Below, in pieces: positions 49,346 to 60,828 of a stretch of DNA of 64,000 nt (positions are counted from its first letter, which is position 1; the number at the start of each line of letters is the position of its first letter). The stretch is from contig OX377202.1 of the NCBI GenBank assembly GCA_947396885.1, positions 3,596,001 to 3,660,000 on the forward strand. The letters are read 5' to 3'. A program made the position numbers and the translations under genes. The stretch comes from Heligmosomoides polygyrus polygyrus. Its lineage: Eukaryota; Nematoda; Chromadorea; Rhabditida; Heligmosomidae. A model generated the notes under the pieces. It worked only from the letters and a program-made list of their open reading frames with translations. It was not told where the DNA came from and made no database searches.

Positions 49346-49689
49346 TGGAAGAGATGTCAACGATACCCGGAAACGCTAGATGTTGAGCATGAGAACGGTT
49401 GCGGAAGAGCAACCTGTGAGACAGAAGTACTGCGCAGAGCAAACCAATGGACGGTCCGGAGAGAATGTCTATGATAAAGCTACCGAAATGGCGAACGGCA
49501 TGATGCTGATAAAGCGCGCAGCAGGTCCTAGATGTTAGTGAATTTTAAGTTTTACAAAAACTACTTTCCATAGGTCAATGATGCTGCAAAGTCGCGCGAA
49601 GCGCGCAAGTGCGAGACACGCCTTCAGGCGTGTCGGAGCACTTGTACTAAATTATTCGAGGAAGACACCCAACATGCAAGGTAAAGGAG

Positions 49690-49862
49690 GGCAGGGGCCG
49701 GATTCATCAACGATTTACAGCAATTCAACGAAGAAAATACAGCCGAAATCCCTGATTGCGTGGCGAAATGCTTCACCATATCGCTCGACAAGCCGCGCTA
49801 TCATGGATTTCGGCTGTATCTTCTCTGTTGAAATGGTGTAAGTCGTTGATGAATCCGGCCCG
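49690..49862. mobile_element. MITE, family S, copy 2
   Basis: Ends GGGCCGGATTCATCAACGAT and GTCGTTGATGAATCCGGCCC (inverted), then TTTACA...TTCAACGAAGAAAATACAGCC against GGCTGTATCTTCTCTGTTGAA. No coding capacity. Confidence 0.88.
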
Positions 49863-50194
49863 AGAATGATAACGCTAGTGACGGAAACGAGTTGCAAATG
49901 GGAAAACATGCACATGCGTGCATGCGTCCTTCCAGCAATGAATGCAGCACAAAAGAATAACACAAAAGGAGCAATGCTCAATATTACCGGACCGCTCTCG
50001 CTGTTCTATTACATGCCGTGAGGTTTGTCCTATCGTCGTAACCATTTGTCAACACGCGACAACGTTTCCCCGCGTAATCTCGGCATGCTGAAATCTGCCC
50101 ACGCAAATTTCTCTTAATTTGTTCCATAATTTTTAAAATGCTAGTAAGTTGTTAGCACCGTATTTCATATGACTACTTCATGGTATTAGGGTGT

Positions 50195-50475
50195 CCCCCA
50201 CGGAATGTCGCTTCAGACCAAAATATTAAATTCATACAAAGCAATTAAAACCAAACTTAATTTGTTAATATATACTTCGCAATTATAAACAAACAACCTT
50301 TGGCCAATGTACACGCAAGGGTGGATAAAGAAATGAGATAGCCGCGAATCGAGGAAGTTGGTCACCCAAATCCGGATTTCGTCGTAGTCAGGAAAGCATT
50401 GAACGGAATATGTGGTAGTCGGATGGGACAATGTCAGCGGCGATGAGGCAAAACGGTCCAACTATGTTCCTCAAT
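50195..50475 (-). pseudogene. mariner relic, C-terminal
   Basis: The plus strand begins ATTAGGGTGTCCCCCACGGA, like a mariner end. The minus frame reads FASSPLTLSHPTTTYSVQCF, then RIWVTNFLDSRLSHFF, resembling the WVTNFFDSR C-terminal region of some nematode mariners. The rest is gone. Moderate certainty only. Confidence 0.4.
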
Positions 50476-50779
50476 TTTCTGCCGAACGACTTTTGCGACT
50501 ATCGCATTATCATTCAACAAGCTGGTAGAGGAGGTGTCAACTCGATTTGATTTTAAATTTGGGCAGGATTTGGAGTAGGATTTCGAGCAGACAAGCTCTA
50601 CTGCAAGCTCCGTCTCCGATCCTGTTGGATCAGCTTCAACGGCATTCTGTGAAAGGTCGCTATCCAGGACAGGCGCCTGCCCCCTATGCTCTTCGTCTTC
50701 AAGGCTTTCGTAGCCGGCGGCAGGACGTTAAAATCACCACTCACATTGTCTTTTGAAAACGACATCTTCGCTAAATGCA

Positions 50780-51240
50780 GCTACCAATGAACGACGAGAT
50801 TTCTTCAGATTCGTGTTGTGCGACCTCGACCACCTCAGGGCTGAAGTTTCCAAGCAGGCAGAAGACGTCTACGTATTTTCCGCTATTTTGGTGTCGTAAT
50901 TTCCCCAATTCCCCCCCCCCCCCCCCCCGATTGCCCCCTATTTTATGGCCAATTTCTGCGGCGGCGCCGATCGATGGCATAACTCATCGCTTAACGCGTT
51001 ATTATATAGTGCGTTGGTGATTTGATCAATATCAATTGATGGCCATCGATTCTTAAAAAAACGAACTTCAGATTCGTGTTCAGCGACCGCGATTACCCCA
51101 GGAATAAAGTGTCGGAATGCCTGGACGAAATCCACAAAAAATCGATAGTTTGATCAATATCGATTGATGGCGATCGATACTTCAAAGACGAACTTCAAAT
51201 TCGTGTTCAGCGACCTCGATTGCCCCAGTGCCGAAGTTCT
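50780..51240. repeat. ATCGAT-rich repeat, second site
   Basis: Two to three units matching 9625-10200: TTTGATCAATATC(A/G)ATTGATGGC, CGAACTTC(A/)AGATTCGTGT, TCAGCGACC.CGATT. Includes a poly-C run of about 18 (50911-50928) and GGCGCCGATCGATGGC, like GACGCCGATCGATAG at 10202. Confidence 0.82.
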
Positions 51241-51249
51241 GGGCTGTAA

Positions 51250-52040
51250 ATAGGATGAGTAGAGACTCTTAGCTAAAGTCGTCGATTTTTTGAAGACTCG
51301 CGATGTGTGGTCTGGCGCTGTGCTGCTGAAGGATAATGCCACTCCTGAAGAACCTAACCCAACCTGAAGCTGTCGGAACCTATTGTGGCGGAGTTAAGCC
51401 TGCAATCGGTCGAGCTGAGTAGGATATACTTCGGCATTAATGCTGGACCCGCTTTCGACGAGTTCCCAGAAGATAACACCTTCCCGACACCACCAAACGG
51501 AGAGCATCACCTTCTTCTGATGAGGGTCAGGCTTAGGCGTTGACAGTGGCTTCTGTTTTGCTCTAAGCCACTGGCTAGAACGCTGACGATTATCCAGTGA
51601 AATCCACTTTTCATCACATGTTACCAGTCTATGAAGAAACGGTTCCTGCTTGTGACGATTCAGCAATTCTTTCGCGGCATCCACACGCTTCTTCCTCTGC
51701 GAAAGAGTCAAGTCGTGAGGCACCCATTCACCGAGCCTTACAGAAAAGCCAACGCTATGTAGAATCTTTTCAATAGAGGTATGTGAGCACTTAAAGTCGA
51801 GTGCCAACATACGCGTTGTCAAGCTCGGATTTCTTTCCATGGCGCTAATTACAGCTCGACGATCAAGGGCAATCGGTCGTCCGTGCATCGCTTGTCTTCA
51901 GTTTTAACGTTGCCCTCACGAAACTTCTTGAACCATTTGAATACTGTCGATCGTTGGACAGCTTCACCTCCTACAGCTGCGCATATGTTCTGCCGGGCTC
52001 CAGTTACAGTTGAGAGAGTCACAGAATTGACGCACAAATA
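51250..52040 (-). pseudogene. mariner transposase, second lineage
   Basis: On the minus strand: the N-terminal RSTVFKWFKKFREGN (helix-turn-helix), then MHGRPIALDRRAVISAMERN, WVPHDLTLSQRKKR, TCDEKWISLDN (first Asp) and KKVMLSVWWCREG. The frame breaks at about 51394; degraded sequence with the ARPH-like region follows to about 51300, where the ATCGAT repeat begins. It is distinct from the bandit-like family. Confidence 0.85.
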
Positions 52041-52094
52041 ACCTGATAATCTCTGCTAGAAGAAGTGACCACGAATGAGTCCACGAATTTAGTT

Positions 52095-52960
52095 GCCAAC
52101 CTAATATCATAGCTCTTTGATTTGACGTGCTCTCACATCTTTTTGTCGCAGAACACCACAGTTAAAGGGCGTCATTTGCAACATGCTGCACTTACACTTG
52201 CATCAGCCTACAACTCCATTATGCCATCGTTAGCGTGTGTAGCTCCAACACACTTAACGTGTGAGAGCTCAGTGCCGTTAACTTTAAAGATTCGTGTTTG
52301 TTCACGGCCCCTCGGCCTTTCTGACTTCCGGTTTGAGCCCGAATGACGCCAAACGGTCGCACAATGCCTGCGCTCACCGCTCAATGTAGGTTTTACCTTC
52401 ATGTACAAGCATTGCGCGACCAGAAAACAGCAACGTTCAAGGAGCAGCCTTGCGGAACCCTTGTGAGATTACATTCGTGACGACCACAAAGAGCGGTAAA
52501 GAAAGCGCAGATCGTTGGTTCACTCCGACACAGGTGAGGAACTCCGTCGATGTGAATGCTGCTGCCTGCTCTAGACTGTTCGAGCAAGAGTACAGGAGGT
52601 TTTAGTAAGCTCTTCGGGAACTTCGCGTCATCACACAGTATCACAGTATCACAGTATCATAAGTATCACACAGCTTATCTCGGAAGGCCTTCTCCAGGAT
52701 AAAAATCCAGGAAGAAAAAGTGCATCAGTTTCTGTTTCTCGCGGTGCTTCTTTAACGAAGGACGAGTACCGTGTATGCCACGATAGATTGGTGGAAAGCT
52801 GAACGACAATCCGAATAAGTACATCGACAATCCGCTCAAAGATTTTCATGGTGTGCGAAAGTGTTGTGAATTAGACAGTAACTAGCGCAGCCCGCAGCAC
52901 CGAAATTCTTCTTCCAAATCGCAATAGTCGCGCTTTGTCTGTGTCTGCTGCATCAGACAG
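52095..52960 (-). pseudogene. RTE reverse transcriptase, degenerate copy
   Basis: Base-level similarity to 39.4-40.3 kb in the same order, e.g. MKIFERIVDVLIRIVVQLST (52849 downwards), the KHRE-like region and the DPRYLK/NGTELSHVKC area near 52250. Many frameshifts and deletions. No domain is intact. Confidence 0.75.
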
Positions 52961-53028
52961 CTATAAAATAGTGATAAGCTAAAAATATTAAAATTAAAGC
53001 TACCTTTCTCAATGCACCTCTTCTTCAG

Positions 53029-53076
53029 AAAAAGCGCTCCAGTGAGTATGCAGAGGAATCGACAAATGATGTTCAG
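53029..53076 (+). CDS. group Y exon (phase 0 to 0)
   Basis: Acceptor CTCTTCTTCAG, donor GTAGGG, 48 bases. It reads KKRSSEYAEESTNDVQ. Joins 47846 on the left and 53970 on the right in frame. Confidence 0.55.
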
Positions 53077-53960
53077 GTAGGGTTGTCTATCTTCAATTCG
53101 AAATTTAAAGCAAGTCCAGGTGCATTAGAAAACAACTTCCGATGTTCGATGTGGAGACTATGAGAGAAAATGAAAAGAATAAAAGATAAAATTATGAAAA
53201 GATAAAATGCAGCAGCATTGACATATCGCAAACGATTAGTAAACTCGCGCTTGCTGATCCCAAATGAACCTCATTATTAGCGACGAAACTGTTGAACTTA
53301 CCTTCTGTCAAGGAAACAATAAACGAAGCGGTCTTCAATATGTAGTGGGAATGCGGTGGATCAAATAGACTTGGTCATGGACTAGGTTTTTGCAGGCGTT
53401 TTAATCCCACATCTTTTACTTTTTTCACGAAAATCCTGTGTCACACTGACATATAGAAGTATAGACGTATGGCCCATTTCTGTACTTGTGTAGTGGCTTT
53501 TATAACTAGACCTGCCGTTCAGTTAGACCCTACGCTAGACGTGAAAGAGAGATGAACATGTTATTTCACAATTCTATTTACTAATGCGTAATTAATTTAT
53601 TAATTAAATAATCATATAATTAGTTAATTTTGAAAAACAAGAAAGAGAGAAGTTGCAATATGTGACCAACATACAAAATAAAACATGCACAATGCTGTGT
53701 TAATTTCCAAACAATGGAATAACTAGAACCATTTGGAAGCAAAGATACACTTCACTTTGCAAGAAAAGCTGTCTTTTCAGAAGATTGAGGAGAACGCTCC
53801 CCGTCGATCTCCTCCCGATCACGGAATTAATCAGGTGGATAGCATTCCTCAAATACATGCTTGCAGCGCAACAAGCTAGAGAGCTTGCCAGCATCGTTTT
53901 TAGGAAACGGAGTAGTACTGTTTAGAAATGCTAGATAATTGTGTTTGCTTCTTAGAAGAT
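53077..53960. other. intron of group Y, A/T-rich
   Basis: Contains a very A/T-rich patch (53575-53635, TTAATTAATTTATTAATTAA-like). No gene seen. Confidence 0.5.
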
Positions 53961-53969
53961 TTCTTTCAG

Positions 53970-54039
53970 TCACACTCTCCCAAAGGACAAGGCAGTTCGC
54001 TTAATATGAACAGTTCCTTGTGCACAGAGTCTACAAAAA
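53970..54039 (+). CDS. group Y exon, A class (phase 0 to 1)
   Basis: Acceptor TTTCTTTCAG, donor GTAAGG, 70 bases. It reads SHSPKGQGSSLNMNSSLCTE, then STK plus one base. Highly similar to the exon at 63262 (SHSHKGQQSLINMNSS), with flanking intron also conserved, so the two arose by duplication. Confidence 0.65.
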
Positions 54040-54059
54040 GTAAGGATTCTGCTGTACTC

Positions 54060-54340
54060 TTTGGATTTTTCACTAAATTAAATATACACAATTTTCACGT
54101 TAAAATGAACACTTTTCAAAGCAATCTGAACGCTTTTGATACCAAATTGAACACCTTCCAAATCGGAACGATTTCCAGATTAAGGATACCTTCCTGATAA
54201 AGTAAAATGATTAATCGCTACAAGAAAATTTACTATGACTTTTCTTTAAAAATTGTAACCCACCAGTCCCAAAAAATACAGTGATTGAAGTTCTATTTTT
54301 CTAGAAAACACAATAGCTTTAAGCTTGTTTTACACAGCAG
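54060..54340. repeat. duplicated intron segment, left copy
   Basis: CACAATTTTCACGTTAAAAT, GAACACTTTTCAAAGCAATC and TGAACGCTTTTGA recur at 63390-63460. The first word is also found at the end of the TIR element at 7575, so part of this may be transposon-derived. Confidence 0.65.
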
Positions 54341-54344
54341 CCTT

Positions 54345-55380
54345 AAATAAATAGATAATTAAGGTGATCGCGCCAGACATTCGCCGTGATTTCCAACTGA
54401 TTTATATTGTAAAGTGTGCGTACCGTTAACTAGCGTGTAATTCTACTCAGCTAAAAATCTTGCTAGCAATCATAGAAAATTTGCGACGCATTCTATGAAT
54501 GCCCTGCGCGATATCCTATTTAACATATCAAGTTTCGTCTGCGCAGAATGCAACGACACATCCGCGTGCATTTTCACCTCTGTGACTGCTAAAAGACTGA
54601 GCTAATTTGGTCTTGTTGATATAACCCTGTTTGCCGATATCACTATGTCTACGACTAGTGCAGTGCAAAGCACTTCGTTACATACGTTACGTTACCTTGC
54701 GCATTTTCTAACCTTATCTTCGTTTTTCCTCATTTTCGTTTAAATATACACCTATATGCTAATATGCGTTGGAGTGATTATGGGCAAGTTCAGTTCCTAT
54801 GAAGCAATACCAAGAGGAAGCGTAATGTAGCTGGTTGTTTGCCTTGGTGTGATCGGAAATTAGACCAAACTCCAAGGGGCTTCGCTCTTGTAAAGTTGCT
54901 CGGAAGTGTTGTCTTCACTCACTTGGGATCACGTCATCGCTATACTGAACTTCAAGTTTCTCATTTCTGATGCTTGTGGCGAACTGCTTCGACTAAACAT
55001 TTTCTTTAAGTATTTCGACGTAATCCTACTGTATTTTCATCATTCACCATAGTTTTATATTTGCTCTAGTGCTTTGAATCGAAACTACGAATACCTAAGA
55101 AAGACAGACATCCTACCCTAACGTATTCATAGTGATGTCCCGCGATGTACTAGTGGCTTTGCTAGTGTTGTTTTGTTACTGACGCCACACAGGATATTTT
55201 GCGGTGACTGCGCTTTTATTTCTATTTTGTTCTCTGCAGGCGCACTTTTGGTGCATCTTACTATATAACAATCAGCTAATGTCACGTGTCCGTCACGGGG
55301 AGGGGACTGAAGCCAAGAGATGCTTACGACAGTGCAGCGTATGCCAGCCGAGCTTTCTTAAGATTAACCATGGGCGATTG
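54345..55380. other. intron of group Y, unassigned
   Basis: No gene or clear repeat seen. Confidence 0.45.
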
Positions 55381-55385
55381 CTGGT

Positions 55386-55405
55386 ATTTATTTATTTATT
55401 TATCA
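55386..55405 (-). repeat. A/T simple repeat, probable LINE tail
   Basis: (TATT)n on the plus strand, i.e. (AATA)n on the minus, the same kind of tail as at 13532-13560. It may be the 3' end of a minus-strand LINE extending to the right; the body 55405-55760 is not readable. Confidence 0.5.
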
Positions 55406-56204
55406 ATACATCCATAAAGATGCACCAATAATGATCGTAAAACATTGCCCAGAAAAACAAAAACAGAAAAAACCCAGAACTCAATTACAATTAGCGAAAA
55501 ACATTAAAAAGAAGGCTATGAAGAGCATTGAGGAGGAGGTCTATTGTCTATGAACTGCGCTATAGAGGGAGAAAGTAACCAAAGGGTAGGACAGCCAACA
55601 AATAAGTAACATGATCGCCACAGAAAATCAGATCACCTTGCTCATGATAAGCTATGGTGCCATAATGCACCGCAATATAGGAAAAATAACTGAGCAATAA
55701 GTGATATATAGTGCCTATGAAGATGACTATCCGTAAGCCAGTTGTATTAGTATGAGACAGCACTTTTGCCTGATGCTTGAAACAAGCTGTCAGAAACTGG
55801 CAGTATTATTATGATAGTGATCCTGAGGCACTTGAAGATCTTGCAGTAAATAAGCCATGTCAAAGTGATGGTGCTCCAGACCTCCACTGCATTAGAACCA
55901 TGGCAAGGTGCCTGATGGAAAAATGTAGTGAAAACATGAAAACCAATAGGTGGTTAACAAACCCAATCCTGGCACATCATACCGCGCTCATTCACTGATA
56001 TCATCACCATCATCCTCTCAGCCCCTACAAACAAAAACACAAAGAGAGGGCACCAAGATATACAGAGCATATGAAGAAGGAAACTCAACTCTTTCAAGGC
56101 AGAAAAAAACAATCTTTGTCTAGTTGTGAGCACGAGCATAATTATGACTATCAAGCTGTAATGATAAATAGATCTGCAGTACTAAGCCTTCGAAAGTTCA
56201 GCCT

Positions 56205-56278
56205 TAAGAGTCATCAGCCATCAGCTATCAGTCATCAGCTATCTGAGAGTCATCAGTCATCAGCTATCTGAGCAACTC
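56205..56278 (+). repeat. short tandem repeat (CATCAGCTATC type)
   Basis: GTCATCAGCCATCAGCTATC is followed by several further CATCAG(C/T)-units to 56275. Confidence 0.85.
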
Positions 56279-56542
56279 AGATACATTGAGTACACAACAC
56301 TGCGGCAACCTGAATCGTAGCTCTAATCAAATACTCAGAAATATTAAGAAATGAAACCAAGACGACTTTCCTAATTTTTCGCCGGAAAAGCAGTGTGAAC
56401 AGGAAATTTGAGTAGGCCATCTAGCAGCTCAGAAAGGAGAAAAAACTGAAATTTTGGTCCAGGAAAACTGAACCCACAGTTTGGTATACCCAGAAGACAC
56501 GTTGATCGAGACTATAAAAACATGCTGAAATCTTTAAAAAAT

Positions 56543-57001
56543 CTAAAAATCCTGGATATTCAATAAAGAAAGGATATCAGTTTTGTTCAGGCTGCTTTTA
56601 AATATGCTTTTAAATATCGAGAAACTCGGGATGTCAGCACATCGTTGGGTAACCAGCGCGCGTCCGATAGAAAAACGAATTATGAATTTAAAAAAAAACA
56701 TTTGTTTGCGGCCGATTACAAAACTCCTTGCCCGATCACAAGTGGGTCTAAACACCCAATATTTGCTGGTTTTGATCTTTCCTTCCATGCGTAATATGCG
56801 AAAACAAAGGACAATATCATGTTGCACTCTCATATACAAAAGGCTTTTTAGTTCAAATATTTTCAATCTAGTCGCATAGTTGGGTAAAGGGCTATGACCA
56901 TTCAGTCTGTGTGTTCTATATACCAGGATTCTAGTGAAGGTTTGCAATATTAAAAAAATGAATAAATATATAAACATACTAAAACTGCTACATTCATGCA
57001 T
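56543..57001 (-). pseudogene. CR1-like LINE C-terminal fragment
   Basis: A minus frame of 152 codons. RLKIFELKSLLYMRVQHDIV, then CFRILRMEGKIKTSKYW, matches in style the [20 protein letters not shown] region of the LINE at 4-7 kb. It ends at 56543. Inserted in a group Y intron, between duplicated exon flanks. Confidence 0.7.
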
Positions 57002-57148
57002 TTCTTAGAAAGCGTGTGGTTTTACCTAGATGTTGCCTTGAAAAGTGTGCAACTTGATGACAAAATAGTACATATGCTTACTTACTGTCACGTTTAGTAA
57101 TCTCAGTAGCTTCGTCTAGATGTAGTTTTTGCTCAATTACATTTACAG

Positions 57149-57213
57149 GGAGAACGTCTAGAACTGCTCCATCGGCGGAATCTGCGAGACCTGGAGCTCC
57201 TGTTCTCAATGAG
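57149..57213 (+). CDS. group Y exon, B class (phase 1 to 0)
   Basis: Acceptor ACATTTACAG, donor GTCAGT, 65 bases. In phase 1 it reads RTSRTAPSAESARPGAPVLN, then E. Follows the A exon at 53970 in frame. Confidence 0.6.
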
Positions 57214-58420
57214 GTCAGTAAAGGCATTTCAAAGTCATTCCAAATGATTTTTTGTTCTATACGAACACGTTCGGTAGGAATCCTAATCATCGCTCAATAT
57301 CCTTGTATCAACTCCACCCTAAAAATATTCAATCTCTGTTTTGAAAGTACCTGTAGAAAACAGAAAATCGATGAGTAGGATAAAACGTTTATGTAGTCGA
57401 TTCAGCGGAATGTCAGAGTGCTACATGGAGTTAGAAAATGATGTTTTGGAAGGTGTTCACATTACAATTATTCCTCCCTTATAGTGTGCCGCAGAAAGTA
57501 TCCTCAGAATTTCAAACAAATACCAGAGATTATTTTAATTCTGGATCTATCTAAGAGGAGCGCGGCACATCACTCAGTATTTTCGTCAACAACGGTAAAA
57601 CTTTGGGAGAACTAACTTTTAAAAATGAGACAATGAACCAGCCTACGAAAGAATCTTCTTTGTAATATATTATTCGTAAAAAGTCCCCATCCGATTAGGA
57701 TAGAGCCTTAATTAATTCTTCTTCCGTTTCCCAGCAAACTATTTCATTTGGTTTGAGTTACAACTTTAGGTCGAATTTCCTGAAGCTATCGATGACGTCA
57801 ACAGTCTGGAGCCCACTCAGGTTTGGAAATTCGAATATTTGTCTTATTAAAAGGGTTGAGCTGAACCTGGCCAGACGTTATTGGAACAGCCCTTCCGCTT
57901 GAGACAGAACGTGATTCACGCTAGCATTGAAGAATAGGAATTTGCTTCAGAAACCGTTTACAAAGTGAAGACTGTATCGTAAACAAGCGTACCCCGTCAA
58001 GAGTTATAGCGTACCCTGTCAAGAGTTATCGCTAGTCTACAAACCCTTTGGCTATCTACCAAATACAACGCAGGACAGAACTCGAAAGTGTGGCGGTAAT
58101 GAGCCGTGATGTGTGGAAGACTTCATTTCAGGCCTGAAGTTTGGATCGTTTCGTCGTATTAAAAGGCATGACTTTTCACTACTCAGTATAGCAGTAGTCG
58201 CTACTCAGAAATTTCTAGGCAAGTTATGGCTTAAGGGCTCCAAGTCAACTTACTTGTGCCTTTATACCTCCAAAATAAGTTACTTTTCGCGGTTAAATAA
58301 TCGGCAAGTCGTAGGCCAGCATTGTGCGATTTACTTGTAAATAACCGTAGTGCGCGGGCTCAGAAGCCCTTTTTAACTTTTCTACTTGCTTGTCTTAGAT
58401 AAGCTATGCATATTAAGTTA
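57214..58420. other. intron of group Y, unassigned
   Basis: Contains a short tandem duplication (GTACCC(C/T)GTCAAGAGTTAT, 57987-58030). No gene seen. Confidence 0.45.
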
Positions 58421-58424
58421 CTTT

Positions 58425-58660
58425 AAAGTTTTGAGGTCGCATGTAATCAAAGTAGGTTTGCAATTAAGCTACGTAGAAGTACGTAAGTAGTTGCAAGCGA
58501 CTAGCTGTCGCTAGATTTGTAAATAACTTACGGAGGACATGAAAAGATGCGCGTAAGCGATAAGTAATTGTCATCAATCCGGGTTAAGGTCACATATAAC
58601 CAAAGTAGGTTTGCAATGTATTTAAGTTATGTAAAAGAACTAGTAGCGAATTTCTAACCT
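58425..58660. repeat. two-copy direct repeat, about 165-bp spacing
   Basis: GAGGTCGCATGTAATCAAAG / TAGGTTTGCAATTAAG (from 58432) recurs as AAGGTCACATATAACCAAAG / TAGGTTTGCAATGTA (from 58586). Confidence 0.75.
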
Positions 58661-58835
58661 TCGCTACTGGTCTACTAACTACGAGGTACATTGCTATACT
58701 CAGTGATGGAAAGTCGTGCCCTGAGCCGCAAATAAAGTCTCTCACCTACCAATATTCACATAGAAGCAAACATCACAGTGAACATTGACGCCGAGACTTT
58801 AAGATTAGAGGACATGGAGACTGTCATAAGATTTA

Positions 58836-59123
58836 CTTTCTATGTGCAACAAACTTCGAGGAAGAGTTCTTGGGGTACGCCTCCCTGAAAGAGTAAACAA
58901 AACTTGGAAAAATACAGCTAAGAAGACCGAGCAGTATTGCAATTGCAGCTCTGATAACGTAAATCACGAGGCAAAGGTATTTCAAGCAATAAGTGAGATG
59001 AAGGCTGGATAGGCAGTTAAACATGAAGCGGTGCCAGTTGAAGCATGGAATGTACCTAGAGACTCTACCTGGCACAGCTCCCGACGGAGTAAAGAAGACG
59101 GATGAAATAAGCAAAAGCACCAT
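58836..59123 (-). CDS. hypothetical small secreted or membrane protein
   Basis: ATG at 59123 on the minus strand, 96 codons to a stop. The start MVLLLISSVFFTPSGAVPG looks like a signal peptide, followed by several Cys (CFNWHRFMFNC, YCLKYLC) and a hydrophobic segment. No family recognised, no promoter element seen, and splice-like signals inside (CCAG|GTAGAG; CTCTTTCAG) make alternatives possible. It lies inside a group Y intron on the opposite strand. Confidence 0.22.
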
Positions 59124-59200
59124 AGCCCCATCGTCTAAACCCTATTGTATGGCAGTCTACATCGTCTAAACCCTACAACCCCATCGTCTAAACCCTACAT
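59115..59200 (+). repeat. short direct repeats, ATCGTCTAAACCCTA
   Basis: CATCGTCTAAACCCTA occurs three times in about 80 bases (59129, 59160 and 59183). Confidence 0.85.
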
Positions 59201-59514
59201 CAGTAGTATAATGCATTTATCGTTCTTATAATATCTTCCAATGGCTATATTTGTTTGATTGACCTCTTTGCTTATGCATCCATCACTGTTCGTTTGGTTG
59301 AAGTTCCTGGTTGAGACGGACTGCCGGCGATTGCCGTAAGCCAGGGCCAGAACGGCGTCGACCGAGACCGACTCGAGCGCCAGACTGCAGACGAACATTG
59401 CAACACAACTCGTTAGGCTTGAGCATCGTGATGACATCCACCGTGAACACTAGCTCGCCCTCTGTATTGTTGCCACAAATCAAACAGCGCTTGCGGTGCA
59501 ATGGCGTAGAGCAC

Positions 59515-59590
59515 ATTGTACGGTGAACACCGGGTTCGGGCCCCGCCTGCCGATAGAGTTTTGATCACAATAGGACATCGTAATAATGGC
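59515..59590 (+). repeat. tRNA-like fragment related to the 30.5-31.7 kb foldback
   Basis: GGTTCGGGCCCCGCCTGCCG, then AGAGTTTTGATC.CAA.TAGGACATCGTAA, matches TTCGAGTCCCGCCTGGCGC, AGAGTTTTGATCGCAACTAG at 31588-31630. Confidence 0.65.
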
Positions 59591-59922
59591 TGATTGGAGT
59601 TTAACATACAGTCGCGAGTGGAGGCGAAGCGGAATCGCAGTCCTTCCGAGCCCCTTTTGTACGGAACGCGACGGCAACTACACGAGTGAAAATATAAGTC
59701 TGACCTGCAACAATAAAGACCGGGCAGAATATAAGAAAAAGCTATAATGATCGAATGAATTGGAATCAAATGGAAAGTAATATCTCGCCTATGTAAAAAC
59801 TTTAAAAAAAGAAACTGGATTTCTTCCAATGAAATTCGTGCAGGACTGATCAGGTTTATTTATTATAGGTATTTAGGGATTTATGTATATATAGGTTTCA
59901 CCATTCCAGCTACCTTTTTCAG

Positions 59923-59968
59923 AGCAAAAGAACTAACAACAACAAGCGTTCGACGCAGGATGTGGAAA
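59923..59968 (+). CDS. group Y exon, A class (phase 0 to 1)
   Basis: Acceptor CCTTTTTCAG, donor GTGAGG, 46 bases. It reads SKRTNNNKRSTQDVE plus one base, ending like the other A exons (STQKE). Joins 57149 and 62643 in frame. Confidence 0.55.
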
Positions 59969-60174
59969 GTGAGGCCGTATTCACTTTTCACTAAACTATT
60001 CACTTCTGCTTTTATTATCCACACTGTCACTCCTGCTCCGCCCGTTACATATGCCTTATGTAAGACACTGCATTCAAAGGGTTCATGATAATAACTCAAC
60101 TTGCCTACTGCAAAGATCTCCAAAAACATTGACATAGATATTCAAAAGCGAGAAACTCGAAATTAAAGACTTCT

Positions 60175-60345
60175 CGGCGTTGTATAACCCGCATGTACAC
60201 TCCTCAGTGGCAGTGCGGCAGCCACGCCGTGGCACAGAGCGGAGCAGCGGCAGTGCCAGCGATGAATGAGCACGGGCATTCCTCGCTGCCGCTGCGTGCG
60301 GCTGCGGCGCAGTTCCGCACTGCCGCAGTGTAATGTGGGCGGAGA
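60175..60345. repeat. GC-rich foldback
   Basis: GTACACTCCTCAGTGGCAGTGCGG near 60193 (in two pieces) is mirrored by CCGCACTGCCGCAGTGTAAT near 60315. Interior rich in GCAGCGGCAG-type words. Confidence 0.7.
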
Positions 60346-60414
60346 CCAGCTCAGCCTACATACCACTGTCCGCTGCAAAGTGTGCATGCGGCTATATGCT
60401 AGGAAAGAAAAGAC

Positions 60415-60505
60415 ATCGTCACTGATCTACGGTGACAAAGGTCTTCATCAAGTGATCATCAAAACGTTCTACGCTGGCGATCGCGTCACGGAAACGAATA
60501 GCGCC
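60415..60505 (-). pseudogene. RTE endonuclease scrap
   Basis: TCTTCATCAAG(T/C)GATCATC(A)AAAACGTTCTACGCT and GATCGCGTCACGGAAACG match 41525-41585 of the RTE element. About 80 bases only. Confidence 0.7.
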
Positions 60506-60828
60506 TATGGCAGACATGTCGTCCCCTGAGCTACGACCGCATATAGTACTTAGGTATTATAATCATCAATCAGCAACTGCGGGTGCACCGTGGTGACAAT
60601 CTATGATATCACTCAGCCACCACAGATACCGAAAATATGAATGTCACGGGGTGGTGTTTTTCCCTATCAGACGAACTGTAAAGAGATCACTTAGAAGCTT
60701 ACCTTCCTTCACTTTCGCGCCTGCAACATTGTAGAGTATCTACACAACAAATTCGTTTTTGTCCACCTGCATAGTCGAACTGGAACACGAAACCGAGATG
60801 GTACACGCATTATTGCTCTACTGGGCCC

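Noticed and set aside
49011..49442. Open frames on both strands in the G-rich block
   Set aside because: Caused by purine bias; no domain and no splice support.
49574..49680. Candidate exon VNDAAKSREARKC with good acceptor and donor
   Set aside because: Its phase (0 to 2) does not fit group Y, and it contains two perfect hairpins (GCGCGAAGCGCGC; ACACGCCTTCAGGCGTGT) that suggest a repeat.
55777..55998. Plus frame with YYYDSDPEALEDLA
   Set aside because: No donor keeps it in phase with group Y and no known family is recognised; possible chance or transposon remnant.
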